Source: Lachnospiraceae bacterium
GTDB taxonomy: Bacteria > Bacillota > Clostridia > Lachnospirales > Lachnospiraceae
Direction of reading: 5' to 3'
Length of the DNA: 64,000 nt
NCBI GenBank assembly: GCA_015057445.1
Contig: SVEI01000002.1
Location: 1-64,000, forward strand
Part shown: piece by piece, positions 36,623 to 44,678 of the stretch
How positions within the stretch are numbered: position 1 is the stretch's first letter
Layout of the letters: each line of letters opens with the position of its first letter
Position numbers and translations under genes: made by a program
Notes under the pieces: model-generated
Told to the model about the DNA's origin: nothing
Database searches by the model: none
What the model saw: the letters and a program-made list of their open reading frames with translations, nothing else

Positions 36623-36751
36623 AAAAATACAGCTTGCTAGTATTTTTTTACGAAGACCTTTCTTATCAACACGAATTGTTGGTAAGAGGGATGAGTAAAA
36701 ATTGCTCAAGCAAAAAGTGCAGGCCCCCCAAAGGCCTGTACTTTTTATTTA
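36619..36751 (+). terminator. Three consecutive hairpins after yebC, the last a strong terminator
   Basis: Hairpin 1 (AAAAAATAC/GTATTTTTT, 36621-36651), hairpin 2 (CTTATCAACA/TGTTGGTAAG, 36662-36686) and hairpin 3 (AAAAAGTGCAGGCC/GGCCTGTACTTTTT, 36712-36746, followed by ATTT). Number 3 is a clear intrinsic terminator; number 1 may be a first weak one. The words GGGATGAGTAAAA at the gene end and between hairpins 2 and 3 are duplicated. Confidence 0.82.
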
Positions 36752-36782
36752 AGCGAATCTTACTTATTTCCCCACTATGTTT

Positions 36783-36825
36783 TTAATCTAACTTTAATCT
36801 TCCCTTAATCTGAAAATGCTATAAT
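36783..36825 (+). promoter_or_regulatory. PhoB/OmpR-type direct-repeat operator and -10 box
   Basis: TTAATCT occurs at 36783, 36794 and 36805, exactly 11 bases apart, followed 8 bases later by TATAAT (36820-36825). Three half-sites with 11-base period upstream of a -10 box without a good -35 is the layout of promoters activated by PhoB/OmpR-family response regulators. The rest of the 317-base gap holds the terminators before it and an AT-rich leader after it. Confidence 0.6.
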
Positions 36826-36939
36826 AATTTCTTCTAAGTTAATAAAATATAAAATGTAGATGAATTTTCATTTGGTTTATGTTATATTATTAAATGCTAA
36901 TGTTTTAAGTGTAAACATTTTTACAAGGGGGACATAATT

Positions 36940-37839
36940 ATGATGCCGATTCTGGTGATTTTCTTAGTGTGGTATGCAATATTTGGGCGTAATAATCCAA
37001 ATACATATAGCAAAATAGATGGAAAGCTTGGAAAGATAATTTTCTGGTTGGTTGTACTCACCGTATTTCCGGCTTTTATTCCAGGTGTTTTAGGTGCTAT
37101 GTTTGGTTTGACAGTTGCGGCATTAGCTATACTAGCAGCATTCAGTCCAATAATTATTCCAGCGGTGATTATTGGTAAATTGCTTGGTGGTGGTAAGAAA
37201 AAGCATAAAAAGGGTAGTACGGTTTATGCTCCAGAAGAAAGAAAGATGACGACTGGACTTACAAAATCTGTACCTAAGAGAAGAAAGATTATAAGAAAGT
37301 TTAATAAAAAGTATGACCTTAATCTAACAGAAGATGAAATTAATAAAATTGTTGATGCTTCATATATGTCCTTTGCATGGGAGAAAGAAATTAGAGATAT
37401 GAACGAGGATTACGACAATGTCTTTGAGTGGTACAACAGTATGACTAACTGGCTTAGAGCATACCTAAAATCTTTTCCGGTTCATACGGTATCTTCAGAT
37501 TTTGCAAGACAAAAAGAAATTGTTATGGAGACCTTTGACCAACTTCTTAATGAGGTTAAACCATCATCATATTCGTCTTTGGAAGAATGTATAGAAGATA
37601 TTAATAACAAGTACTTCTGTGTGCTAGATGAGACTACATTTATGGTGATGTACAGATTTTTACAGGCATGTGGTAAGAATCATAAGTTACCTAATTCTAG
37701 TCTTATAAAACATGAGTCTGACATTGATATTTTGAAGAAAAAGTACGATCAGACAGCAAATGCAAATGTATACGCGGATAATATATCTGCTAGTGAAAGT
37801 GCTAGTAGTGACTTGATGCGTATGAGAAGAATGAGCTAG
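36940..37839 (+). CDS. Uncharacterised membrane protein
   Basis: I do not recognise this 299-residue protein. Residues 1-14 and about 27-80 are hydrophobic (two or three membrane segments, with many Gly, Ala, Ile and Pro), followed by a very basic stretch GGGKKKHKKG (84-93) that should be cytoplasmic. The rest is soluble, charged and mostly helical, with aromatic patches such as YMSFAWEKEIRDM, and ends in a Ser/Asn/Ala-rich tail. No enzyme motif is visible. It is a single gene with its own regulated-looking promoter, an AAGGGGG ribosome site and a strong terminator. The direct-repeat operator suggests control by a response regulator. Confidence 0.75.
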   Translation: MMPILVIFLVWYAIFGRNNPNTYSKIDGKLGKIIFWLVVLTVFPAFIPGVLGAMFGLTVAALAILAAFSPIIIPAVIIGKLLGGGKKKHKKGSTVYAPEERKMTTGLTKSVPKRRKIIRKFNKKYDLNLTEDEINKIVDASYMSFAWEKEIRDMNEDYDNVFEWYNSMTNWLRAYLKSFPVHTVSSDFARQKEIVMETFDQLLNEVKPSSYSSLEECIEDINNKYFCVLDETTFMVMYRFLQACGKNHKLPNSSLIKHESDIDILKKKYDQTANANVYADNISASESASSDLMRMRRMS

Positions 37840-37920
37840 TGCAGACAATCAGGGTGTGGTAACGGATTTAAAATGATATTAGAATGATTATATAAGTATA
37901 TATATCATTATATAATGTAA

Positions 37921-37966
37921 AAAGAATGGATTTTGTTTAACTTAACAAAATCCATTCTTTTTTTGT
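37921..37966 (+). terminator. Bidirectional terminator after the 36940 gene
   Basis: AAAGAATGGATTTTGTT pairs with AACAAAATCCATTCTTT around a 7-base loop, followed by a T-run. It lies between convergent genes. Confidence 0.9.
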
Positions 37967-38009
37967 CATATGTGTAGCCAGTCATAATGTTATGCTAAGC
38001 TACAGTTAT

Positions 38010-40565
38010 TTATTGTATAGGAACTATGTTAGAACTATGTCTATTGCCCTGAGTGTCCTCGAAGATGAACATTCCATAGTACTGGATGCCGCTTTGCATT
38101 CCACCCATAACAGTTGAAAATCCGTCACTAACAGGCATATAGTTATACATAAGAGTCAAATCTGCCCAGTCGGCTTCGTTGAAATTTGTAAGATCTTCTG
38201 ATGATGTAAATTCATGTGTAAAATATCCGAATGCAACGTTTGAATAGTCATCAACATTAATCTCATATCTGTCTGGGAAGATTTCGTTAGCATCACCTGT
38301 TACAAGGTTTGCTATAGGATAAGCTCCTAAAATATCACCCTGTGGGTTAGAAGGAGTTGTTTCTAGTACAAAGTAGGTGTACATAGCTTCTTCTTCATCT
38401 ATGCTGTCCTCAAAGAGGATGCTTGATATGAGGTATCTGGTGTAGTCGTCAGTTGCTTCCTGTTCGGTGTACATTATCTCTGACATTTCACCAGTAGTAT
38501 CATTTTGAACATATATAATATTTCCATCAAATGGTGCGGTAACCTTTGTAGTATCATCAAAACTAACCTGATTGCTCATTGATACAAATACATAGTTTCC
38601 CGGATTATTAGTATCTTCTCTAGATATTACATAATATGCATTTTGTACTTCGGCAGCCTGCTCAGGAGTAAGTTCTAAGCTAAATGTAAGGTCTCCATTG
38701 CTGGTAGGAACCATAGATTCAGGATCCCACTGGGCAGTTGATATTTGAGTGTTTGTTAGATAACTTCTAAAACTTTCTATGTAGCTTGTGTAGTTAGGTG
38801 CAAAGTCAAAAGTTTTGAACATTGGTACGTAGTACTGAGAATAATCCTTTGCGTTATAAGGATAGTAAATTGATACTCCATATTCTTTCTTAACATTTGC
38901 GTCTTGGTAAACTATCATATTAGAAATGGCGGATTTTAGAGTGTTAGCCTCGCTTGGATACATGGCACTCATTTTGTCTGTCATATCTATCATGTCAACA
39001 AAATCATATGAGTATTCTCCAGAGTACATAGGGGCAATTTCCTTGGTGCCGGCACGCATCTTAGAGAATTGATTGTAGGTTTCAGGAGTTAAGTCGTCTT
39101 TTGCAATGGCATACATATCATCAAGGGCAGTTTCAACTTCGTCTACCTGATTTAAGTCCAATATAGAAAGAGTAACATCTGAATATGAGAAAGGTGACAT
39201 AGCAAATACTTCTTCCGCAGTGGCAATGTAGTTGTCAACTATAAGAGTACCAATGTCGACAGCTGAATCACCTTTTTCGATTTCTGAAAGAAAACTATAA
39301 TCCCAACCAAATCCAGGTTCAGGTTCCTGTGATGCTACCAAGTAGTTTGCGTAAGGTGAAAGAGCGTCTGCTACCTCTATGGTCGCCATAAGGCATGCAT
39401 CAAAGCCGATGAATTCTAATTTGTTATCTCCTTCAAATGGAGTGGCAGCCAATGCGTTGTCAAGCTCCATAAGAGATAAGCAGTCATTAGTAAGTTCGTC
39501 GAAGCCATATCCGTTAAATGAGCCACCACCGTGGTTCCAAAGAATAAGGTAATACTGGTCTGCAGGATATCCTTCGTAGCAGTAATTGATAAAGTCGCTT
39601 AATGTATCTGAGTCACCCATATTTTTTTGCTCTTCTTCTTCAAGAAGAGTTAGGTCACCATTATCTACCTTGAGAATACAGTTTTTGTCATCCGTAATAT
39701 TGGGATTATCCCAATCCTTACTTCCGCCAGTGTAGATGAGATAATTAATGTTTTCTTCATCGAATCCAGAAGATGTTATTTCGGAAATGTCTATAGTTGC
39801 ACAGTCGTGCTCGCTTTCTAAGTCTGAACCAACTACATACATCATGATGGTTTTTGTGCCACCACCAGTAGCAACAGTGGGAGTGCTTTCTGTAGTTGTT
39901 ACAATGTCTTCGGTAGTAGGCTCTGTGGAATCTACGATGTTTTCTGTGGTTTCAGGATCTGTATAATCTCTAACATCGTCTGGCCAAAGAACAATCGCTA
40001 GGACTACACCTAGTACAACTACCACAGAAGTGATGGCAACGATAATAGGCCATTTCTTTTTTTGTTTTGTAGAGGAACCTGGCGATACATATGGTTTTCC
40101 GTATACATCAAGACCTTGGTTGTATCCAGGTTGGTTAAATCCGGCTTGACTGTAACTGCTTTGGTTATATCCGTTTTGGCTATATCCATTTTGGTTGTAC
40201 CCGTTTTGGCTATATCCAGATTGGTTATACCCGCTTTGGCTATATCCGTTTTGGCTATATCCGTTTTGGCTATATCCGTTTTGGCTATATCCACTTTGGT
40301 TATAATTTGATTGGTTATACGCCCCTTGATTTTGGTTATAAGGTGACAGTTGATTAGTACCCTGCCCATATGTTTGTTGACTATAATATTGATTATTATA
40401 GCCTTGTTGGTTATGAGTATTATAATTTATGGGTTGGGAATTGTACTGGTTATTTGTGTTTGAGCTATTGTAGCTTTGGCTAGAACCATCTTGTAGCTTA
40501 TACCATCCACATACGGGACATACTTCGAAGTTTCCCATATAGCTGTTGCATTGCTTACAATACAT
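38010..40565 (-). CDS. Membrane-anchored clostripain-family (C11) peptidase with zinc ribbon and Gln/Asn/Tyr-rich arm
   Basis: An 851-residue protein. Residues 3-19 are a zinc ribbon (C3, C6, C16, C19). Residues 24-150 are rich in Gln, Asn, Tyr, Ser and Gly and include 13 pentapeptide repeats of the type (N/S)GY(S/N)Q at 86-150. A membrane helix lies at 173-193. An acidic Thr-rich stalk leads to the C11 peptidase domain, where the catalytic His is H345 in LILWNHGGG and the Cys is C391 in GFDACLMA. The C-terminus (620-851) has beta-rich segments. Topology implies a cytoplasmic repeat arm and an extracellular protease. ATG 40565 is chosen for its AAAGGAGGA site. The target is unknown; the C11 family prefers cleavage after Arg or Lys. 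Confidence 0.87.
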   Translation of the reverse strand: MYCKQCNSYMGNFEVCPVCGWYKLQDGSSQSYNSSNTNNQYNSQPINYNTHNQQGYNNQYYSQQTYGQGTNQLSPYNQNQGAYNQSNYNQSGYSQNGYSQNGYSQNGYSQSGYNQSGYSQNGYNQNGYSQNGYNQSSYSQAGFNQPGYNQGLDVYGKPYVSPGSSTKQKKKWPIIVAITSVVVVLGVVLAIVLWPDDVRDYTDPETTENIVDSTEPTTEDIVTTTESTPTVATGGGTKTIMMYVVGSDLESEHDCATIDISEITSSGFDEENINYLIYTGGSKDWDNPNITDDKNCILKVDNGDLTLLEEEEQKNMGDSDTLSDFINYCYEGYPADQYYLILWNHGGGSFNGYGFDELTNDCLSLMELDNALAATPFEGDNKLEFIGFDACLMATIEVADALSPYANYLVASQEPEPGFGWDYSFLSEIEKGDSAVDIGTLIVDNYIATAEEVFAMSPFSYSDVTLSILDLNQVDEVETALDDMYAIAKDDLTPETYNQFSKMRAGTKEIAPMYSGEYSYDFVDMIDMTDKMSAMYPSEANTLKSAISNMIVYQDANVKKEYGVSIYYPYNAKDYSQYYVPMFKTFDFAPNYTSYIESFRSYLTNTQISTAQWDPESMVPTSNGDLTFSLELTPEQAAEVQNAYYVISREDTNNPGNYVFVSMSNQVSFDDTTKVTAPFDGNIIYVQNDTTGEMSEIMYTEQEATDDYTRYLISSILFEDSIDEEEAMYTYFVLETTPSNPQGDILGAYPIANLVTGDANEIFPDRYEINVDDYSNVAFGYFTHEFTSSEDLTNFNEADWADLTLMYNYMPVSDGFSTVMGGMQSGIQYYGMFIFEDTQGNRHSSNIVPIQ
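40116..40310 (-). repeat. 13 tandem 15-base repeats inside the clostripain gene
   Basis: Imperfect 15-base units encode (N/S)GY(S/N)Q pentapeptides (residues 86-150). The three central units are nearly identical at DNA level, so the copy number could vary by slippage. In-frame by design: gains or losses of a unit keep the protein open. Confidence 0.9.
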
Positions 40566-40795
40566 ACTAATTCCTCCTTTATATACATATATTATGCATT
40601 GTAACATATATCGTCACAATATGACATAGTAAAAACACAAATATTCTTATTAAAAAATATATCTAGTTGTGATATATTTTAGAGATAGAGAAATTATATA
40701 AAATAAATGGCTGGCAGATACATTTTAGATACAATTCGTTGTTATGATATAGGCTATAGAGGTATGCGCTGGCTAATAATATCAAGGAGAGAAAT

Positions 40796-41242
40796 ATGAA
40801 GATAGTTATACAGAGAGTAAAGGAAGCTAGTGTTGTGGTGGAAGGTAATACCACAGGAAGTATTAATCAAGGACTTCTAGTCCTGCTTGGTGTAGGGCAA
40901 GATGACACTAAGGAAATGGTTGACAAATACGTAGACAAGTTAGTAAAACTTAGAATATTTGCCGATTCCGAAGGCAAGACAAATCTAAGTGTACAGGATG
41001 TGAATGGTGAGATACTTGTGGTGTCTCAGTTCACATTGTATGCGGATTGTAAAAAGGGTAATAGACCAAGCTTTGTAAATGCGGGCTCGCCTCAGCTTGG
41101 CAATGAGTTGTATGAGTACTTTTGCCAGAAAGTTCAGGAAAAAATGGGATCAGTGCAGGTGGGAGAGTTTGGAGCAGATATGAAGGTAAGTCTTATTAAT
41201 GATGGACCGTTTACCATAGTGTGGGATAGTAGAGACTGGTAA
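40796..41242 (+). CDS. dtd: D-aminoacyl-tRNA deacylase Dtd
   Basis: Removes D-amino acids (and glycine from tRNA-Ala) from mischarged tRNA. The 148-residue length is standard. The N-terminus [17 protein letters not shown], the [17 protein letters not shown] motif near residues 77-93, and the C-terminal Gly-cisPro segment are present; that segment reads [11 protein letters not shown] where most family members have GPVT. Dimer formation and cytoplasmic location are family knowledge. The start is preceded by CAAGGAGAG. It is the first of a possible transcript ending with the MoxR operon 77 bases on. Confidence 0.93.
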   Translation: MKIVIQRVKEASVVVEGNTTGSINQGLLVLLGVGQDDTKEMVDKYVDKLVKLRIFADSEGKTNLSVQDVNGEILVVSQFTLYADCKKGNRPSFVNAGSPQLGNELYEYFCQKVQEKMGSVQVGEFGADMKVSLINDGPFTIVWDSRDW

Positions 41243-41319
41243 GAAATATTGGTATTATGTAAACCAGTCCCGTATTGTATTCATACACAATTTCGGTATA
41301 GAAGTTATAGGAGGAAATT

Positions 41320-42282
41320 ATGGAGATTAAGAATATTAAGGATGTAGCTGATAAAATAAGAGAAAATGTATCTCGTGTCATAGTGGGAAGGGAAGAAATT
41401 ATCAATCTTATGTTAACCTCTATATTGGCAAGAGGTCATATTCTTCTAGAGGATAATCCTGGAACGGGTAAGACAATGCTGGCTAAATCTATAGCAAAGA
41501 GTATTGAGGGAGATTTTAAGAGAGTACAGTTTACACCGGATCTTATGCCATCAGATGTTACAGGCCTTAATGTTTACAGTCAGAAGTCGGGAGAGTTTTC
41601 TCTAGTAAAGGGACCTGTGTTTACAAATATTCTTCTTGCAGATGAGATTAACAGAGGTACACCTAGAACTCAGAGTAGCTTGCTTGAGGCTATGGAGGAA
41701 AGACAGGTAACTATTGATGGTGAGACTTATGTGCTTGAGAAGCCATTTATGGTTATAGCTACTCAAAATCCTATAGAGACTACAGGTACATATCCGCTAC
41801 CTGAAGCTCAGTTAGACAGATTTGCCATGAAGCTTTCTATGGGACAGTCTAAAAAGGAACAAGAACTTGATATTATAGGTAGGTTTATAGACGCAAATCC
41901 GCTGGAAGATATAGGTGCTGTGTGTACTACAGAGGATATAATTGCCGCTAGTCAGGCGGTAAAAAATGTATTTGTACACGAGTGCGTTAGAGAGTACATA
42001 GTTAACATAATATTGGAAACAAGGCAGGTAGGCAAAACTCCAAATGGTTATGGCGCCGGAGTTAGTACCAGAGGAACCTTGAGTTTAGTTAGGTGTGCGC
42101 AAGCTTATGCTGCTATAAATGGTTCCGAATTTGTGGAGCCGGATCATGTAAAGGCGGTTGCTCCTTGGGTGTTAGGACATAGAATTCCTAGCTTTGGAGG
42201 AAAGCATCTTAAAAAGGGAAAAGAATTAATTCACGAAGTTTTAAATAGAATTGATGTACCAGTGGAGAATTGGGAGAAATAA
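41320..42282 (+). CDS. MoxR-family AAA+ ATPase
   Basis: A 320-residue chaperone-like ATPase. Walker A is EDNPGTGKTMLA near residues 42-53, Walker B ILLADEINRGTPRTQSSLLEAMEE near 106-129 and the sensor region ATQNPIETTGTYPLPEAQLDRF near 147-168. MoxR proteins mature or remodel partner complexes and are usually encoded with a DUF58 protein and membrane proteins, exactly as here. Start ATG 41320 has an AGGAGGA site. The downstream gene starts directly after its stop. Confidence 0.94.
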   Translation: MEIKNIKDVADKIRENVSRVIVGREEIINLMLTSILARGHILLEDNPGTGKTMLAKSIAKSIEGDFKRVQFTPDLMPSDVTGLNVYSQKSGEFSLVKGPVFTNILLADEINRGTPRTQSSLLEAMEERQVTIDGETYVLEKPFMVIATQNPIETTGTYPLPEAQLDRFAMKLSMGQSKKEQELDIIGRFIDANPLEDIGAVCTTEDIIAASQAVKNVFVHECVREYIVNIILETRQVGKTPNGYGAGVSTRGTLSLVRCAQAYAAINGSEFVEPDHVKAVAPWVLGHRIPSFGGKHLKKGKELIHEVLNRIDVPVENWEK

Positions 42283-43404
42283 ATGCAGCTAATAATTGCA
42301 ATTACTGTTGCCATTTTTATATTTATCTGGCAAAAAAACTTATACAATAGAATGTGGGATGAAGGGTTAAGAGTAGATATACGTTTTAAGGATTCCTATA
42401 TTAATGCAGGTGAAGGTTCGTCTTTGGTCGAAGTTATCAATAACAACAAGCTTCTTCCCCTGCCGGTTTTGCATGTAAAGTTTTCCGTAGATAAAAGCTT
42501 TGTATTTGATAATCAAGATAATGTTTCGGTTACGGATTGTTACCATAGAAATGATGCATTTTCTATTATGGGCAATCAAAAGATTACAAGAAAGCTGGAT
42601 TTTGTATCAACAAAAAGAGGGGTGTTTGCAGTAAGTGGTGTTACCATAACCGCTAAGGATTTTTTTATGACAAAAACTTTTGCAAAGGTAATGGAAAGTG
42701 ATAGCAGACTTTATGTTTTCCCAAGAAAGATGGATACTCCTGATTTTGAAACCTATTTTAATACTGTTATGGGAGAGATAGAGGCTAGGAGAGGCTTGCT
42801 TGAAGACCCATATACATTTAGGGGTATTAGAGATTATGACATAAGTGATAATATGAGCAAAATAAACTGGAAAGCCACTGCGAAAAGTGGTCAGCTTATG
42901 GTGAATCAATATGGTTATTCTTGGGAACCTAGAATCAAGATACTTTTGAACTTGGACACCAATCAGATGATAAGGTCAGATTATATTACAGAGCTATCCA
43001 TTGAATTGGCTAGCTCTATTGCTATGGAATTCCTTAATAATCGAATATCGGTTGCTATTGATTCAAATGCATTGGATAGTAAGAATCAGCCACTTGGAGA
43101 GGTAAATAGTGGAACTACTGTAGAGCATATGATAACTATAGATAGGTATTTGGCGTCTATAGTTGGAAACAGTGAGATTAATGGTTTCTTAGATATTGTA
43201 GACGGACTAATTGATTCCTACGATAGGGAAAGTACATACATAATTATATCACCATATCACAGAGAAGATCTTTTGATTAAGCTAGATTATCTTAATGAAA
43301 TGGGCATGGATTTTCATATGGTAGTTCCTTACTTTGATATGCAGGGTCTTATGGACCAGAGAGAATACATATATGGTTGGGAGGTGGAGCTGGATGAAAT
43401 CTAG
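42283..43404 (+). CDS. DUF58-domain protein of the MoxR operon
   Basis: A 373-residue protein with one N-terminal membrane helix (residues 2-14), a beta-rich region, and the DUF58 core near 180-240 where FRGIRDYDISDNMSKINWKATAKSGQLMVNQY carries the family signature of paired charged residues. It then continues with a von Willebrand A-like segment. It starts immediately after moxR with no gap and its end overlaps the next gene by 11 bases. It is the presumed MoxR partner. Its molecular task is unknown in most bacteria. Confidence 0.9.
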   Translation: MQLIIAITVAIFIFIWQKNLYNRMWDEGLRVDIRFKDSYINAGEGSSLVEVINNNKLLPLPVLHVKFSVDKSFVFDNQDNVSVTDCYHRNDAFSIMGNQKITRKLDFVSTKRGVFAVSGVTITAKDFFMTKTFAKVMESDSRLYVFPRKMDTPDFETYFNTVMGEIEARRGLLEDPYTFRGIRDYDISDNMSKINWKATAKSGQLMVNQYGYSWEPRIKILLNLDTNQMIRSDYITELSIELASSIAMEFLNNRISVAIDSNALDSKNQPLGEVNSGTTVEHMITIDRYLASIVGNSEINGFLDIVDGLIDSYDRESTYIIISPYHREDLLIKLDYLNEMGMDFHMVVPYFDMQGLMDQREYIYGWEVELDEI

Positions 43405-44611
43405 AATAGAATTATTCGGAAAGCTGAGTAGAATAATATTTGAGATGCTTTTCGTTATGCTACTGACCATCTTCTTTGAAAATGTTTTATTAAAGCATGA
43501 GCCTGGTATAGTTAATAGAATTATTTTGGTTTTGGTATATATACTATCTTTTGTTGTGAGAAATTTGGCTAGGATGAGAATAATTGCATTGGTAGCTCAC
43601 GTAGCACTTGGTGGTGCAATGTTTGTCCTTCCTATAAGCAATGTTAGTAGGTGGATGTTTGTAGTAATTATTTTCTACTTGATGTGTTCATCTATGGAGT
43701 ATATAGGACTTAGAAATAAGTTAAAACCATTGGAGGACCCTCCTTGGCCATCTTTTTTTATCATTGTGATTATGTATTTGTTTGGAATTTATACCAAGAG
43801 TTATACATTTGTCAATTCAACCTATATTTTTGCTTTGCTTATGATGGTTACATACTATCTTATGACATATTTGGACGGACTTAAAAAATATATAAACTCT
43901 ACCAAGGAGGTAGAGGAAACACATCTTAAGAAGGTAATATCTAGGAACAATGTAATAGTGTTTTGGATTACAGTATTGCTTATAGCTGGTATGGTGGTGG
44001 GCTGCCTTTTAGACTATAGTGCTATAGAAAATGTGCTTAAAATGATAGGCACAAAAGTTCTAAAGTTGCTTGCGTCAGTGTTTATGATTTTTGCCCTACT
44101 GTTTGATAATGTTATCAAGGAGAGCTCTAACGGGGCTAATGCATTTGATATTGAAGCTGTAAATAGTCTGAAGGGACATGCAAAAACCGCCCTTGATTCC
44201 TCTGTAATATTCTTGTATATAGCTTGTGCCTTGATTGCAATTATTGTGTTGAAAAAACTTTTAAAATATGCTATAAAGCTTCTGTTTGCAAGGAATAAAT
44301 CGGTGGGGGATATAGTGGAGATAGCTGACGATATTAGCTATACTGTGGAGGAAGTTCCTAAAAAGAAAATATTCAAAAGACTTACAGATGAGGAAAAATT
44401 CAGGAAAAATTACAAGACATATATAGAAGGCTATAAGTATGATATTAGATTGTCAAATTCTAGAACCTGTAGAGATATAGCAGAGGAGATAAAAAATAGT
44501 GGTCTCGGTGAGCCAGAGGAGATAACTCAGTTGTACGCCTATGCTAGATACGGAAATACTACTGTTGATAAAGCTATGATGAGAAGAATGAAGGCTTTAT
44601 CAAGAAAGTAA
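43394..44611 (+). CDS. Membrane protein with DUF4129-like C-terminus, MoxR operon
   Basis: A 405-residue protein with about seven hydrophobic segments between residues 12 and 290 (three of them at 12-75), then a soluble C-terminus (about 310-405). The end, LYAYARYGNTTVDKAMMRRMKAL, resembles the DUF4129 motif seen in transglutaminase-type proteins of MoxR operons. The transglutaminase domain itself is missing. ATG 43394, inside the DUF58 gene, is chosen since GAGGTGGAG lies just upstream; longer in-frame starts lack a ribosome site. Function is unknown; the operon suggests an envelope role. Confidence 0.75.
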   Translation: MKSRIELFGKLSRIIFEMLFVMLLTIFFENVLLKHEPGIVNRIILVLVYILSFVVRNLARMRIIALVAHVALGGAMFVLPISNVSRWMFVVIIFYLMCSSMEYIGLRNKLKPLEDPPWPSFFIIVIMYLFGIYTKSYTFVNSTYIFALLMMVTYYLMTYLDGLKKYINSTKEVEETHLKKVISRNNVIVFWITVLLIAGMVVGCLLDYSAIENVLKMIGTKVLKLLASVFMIFALLFDNVIKESSNGANAFDIEAVNSLKGHAKTALDSSVIFLYIACALIAIIVLKKLLKYAIKLLFARNKSVGDIVEIADDISYTVEEVPKKKIFKRLTDEEKFRKNYKTYIEGYKYDIRLSNSRTCRDIAEEIKNSGLGEPEEITQLYAYARYGNTTVDKAMMRRMKALSRK

Positions 44612-44617
44612 ATCCCG

Positions 44618-44646
44618 TTGAATATTAAAAGACTTTGTGGTAAAAT
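44618..44646 (+). promoter_or_regulatory. Promoter of glgA
   Basis: TTGAAT (44618-44623), 17 bases, TAAAAT (44641-44646), 33 bases before the start codon. Confidence 0.65.
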
Positions 44647-44678
44647 ATATGTAATTATCTGGTCAGGAGGACAAAATC

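Noticed and set aside
37883..37907. AT-rich palindrome ATGAT...ATCAT after the 36940 gene
   Set aside because: It is made of TATATA runs that pair by chance in AT-rich sequence; no flanking signal gives it a role.
40062..40310. Plus-strand open frame opposite the clostripain repeats, or a CRISPR-like array
   Set aside because: The repeat is 15 bases without spacers and codes in frame for the pentapeptides; the opposite frame is a by-product of low complexity.
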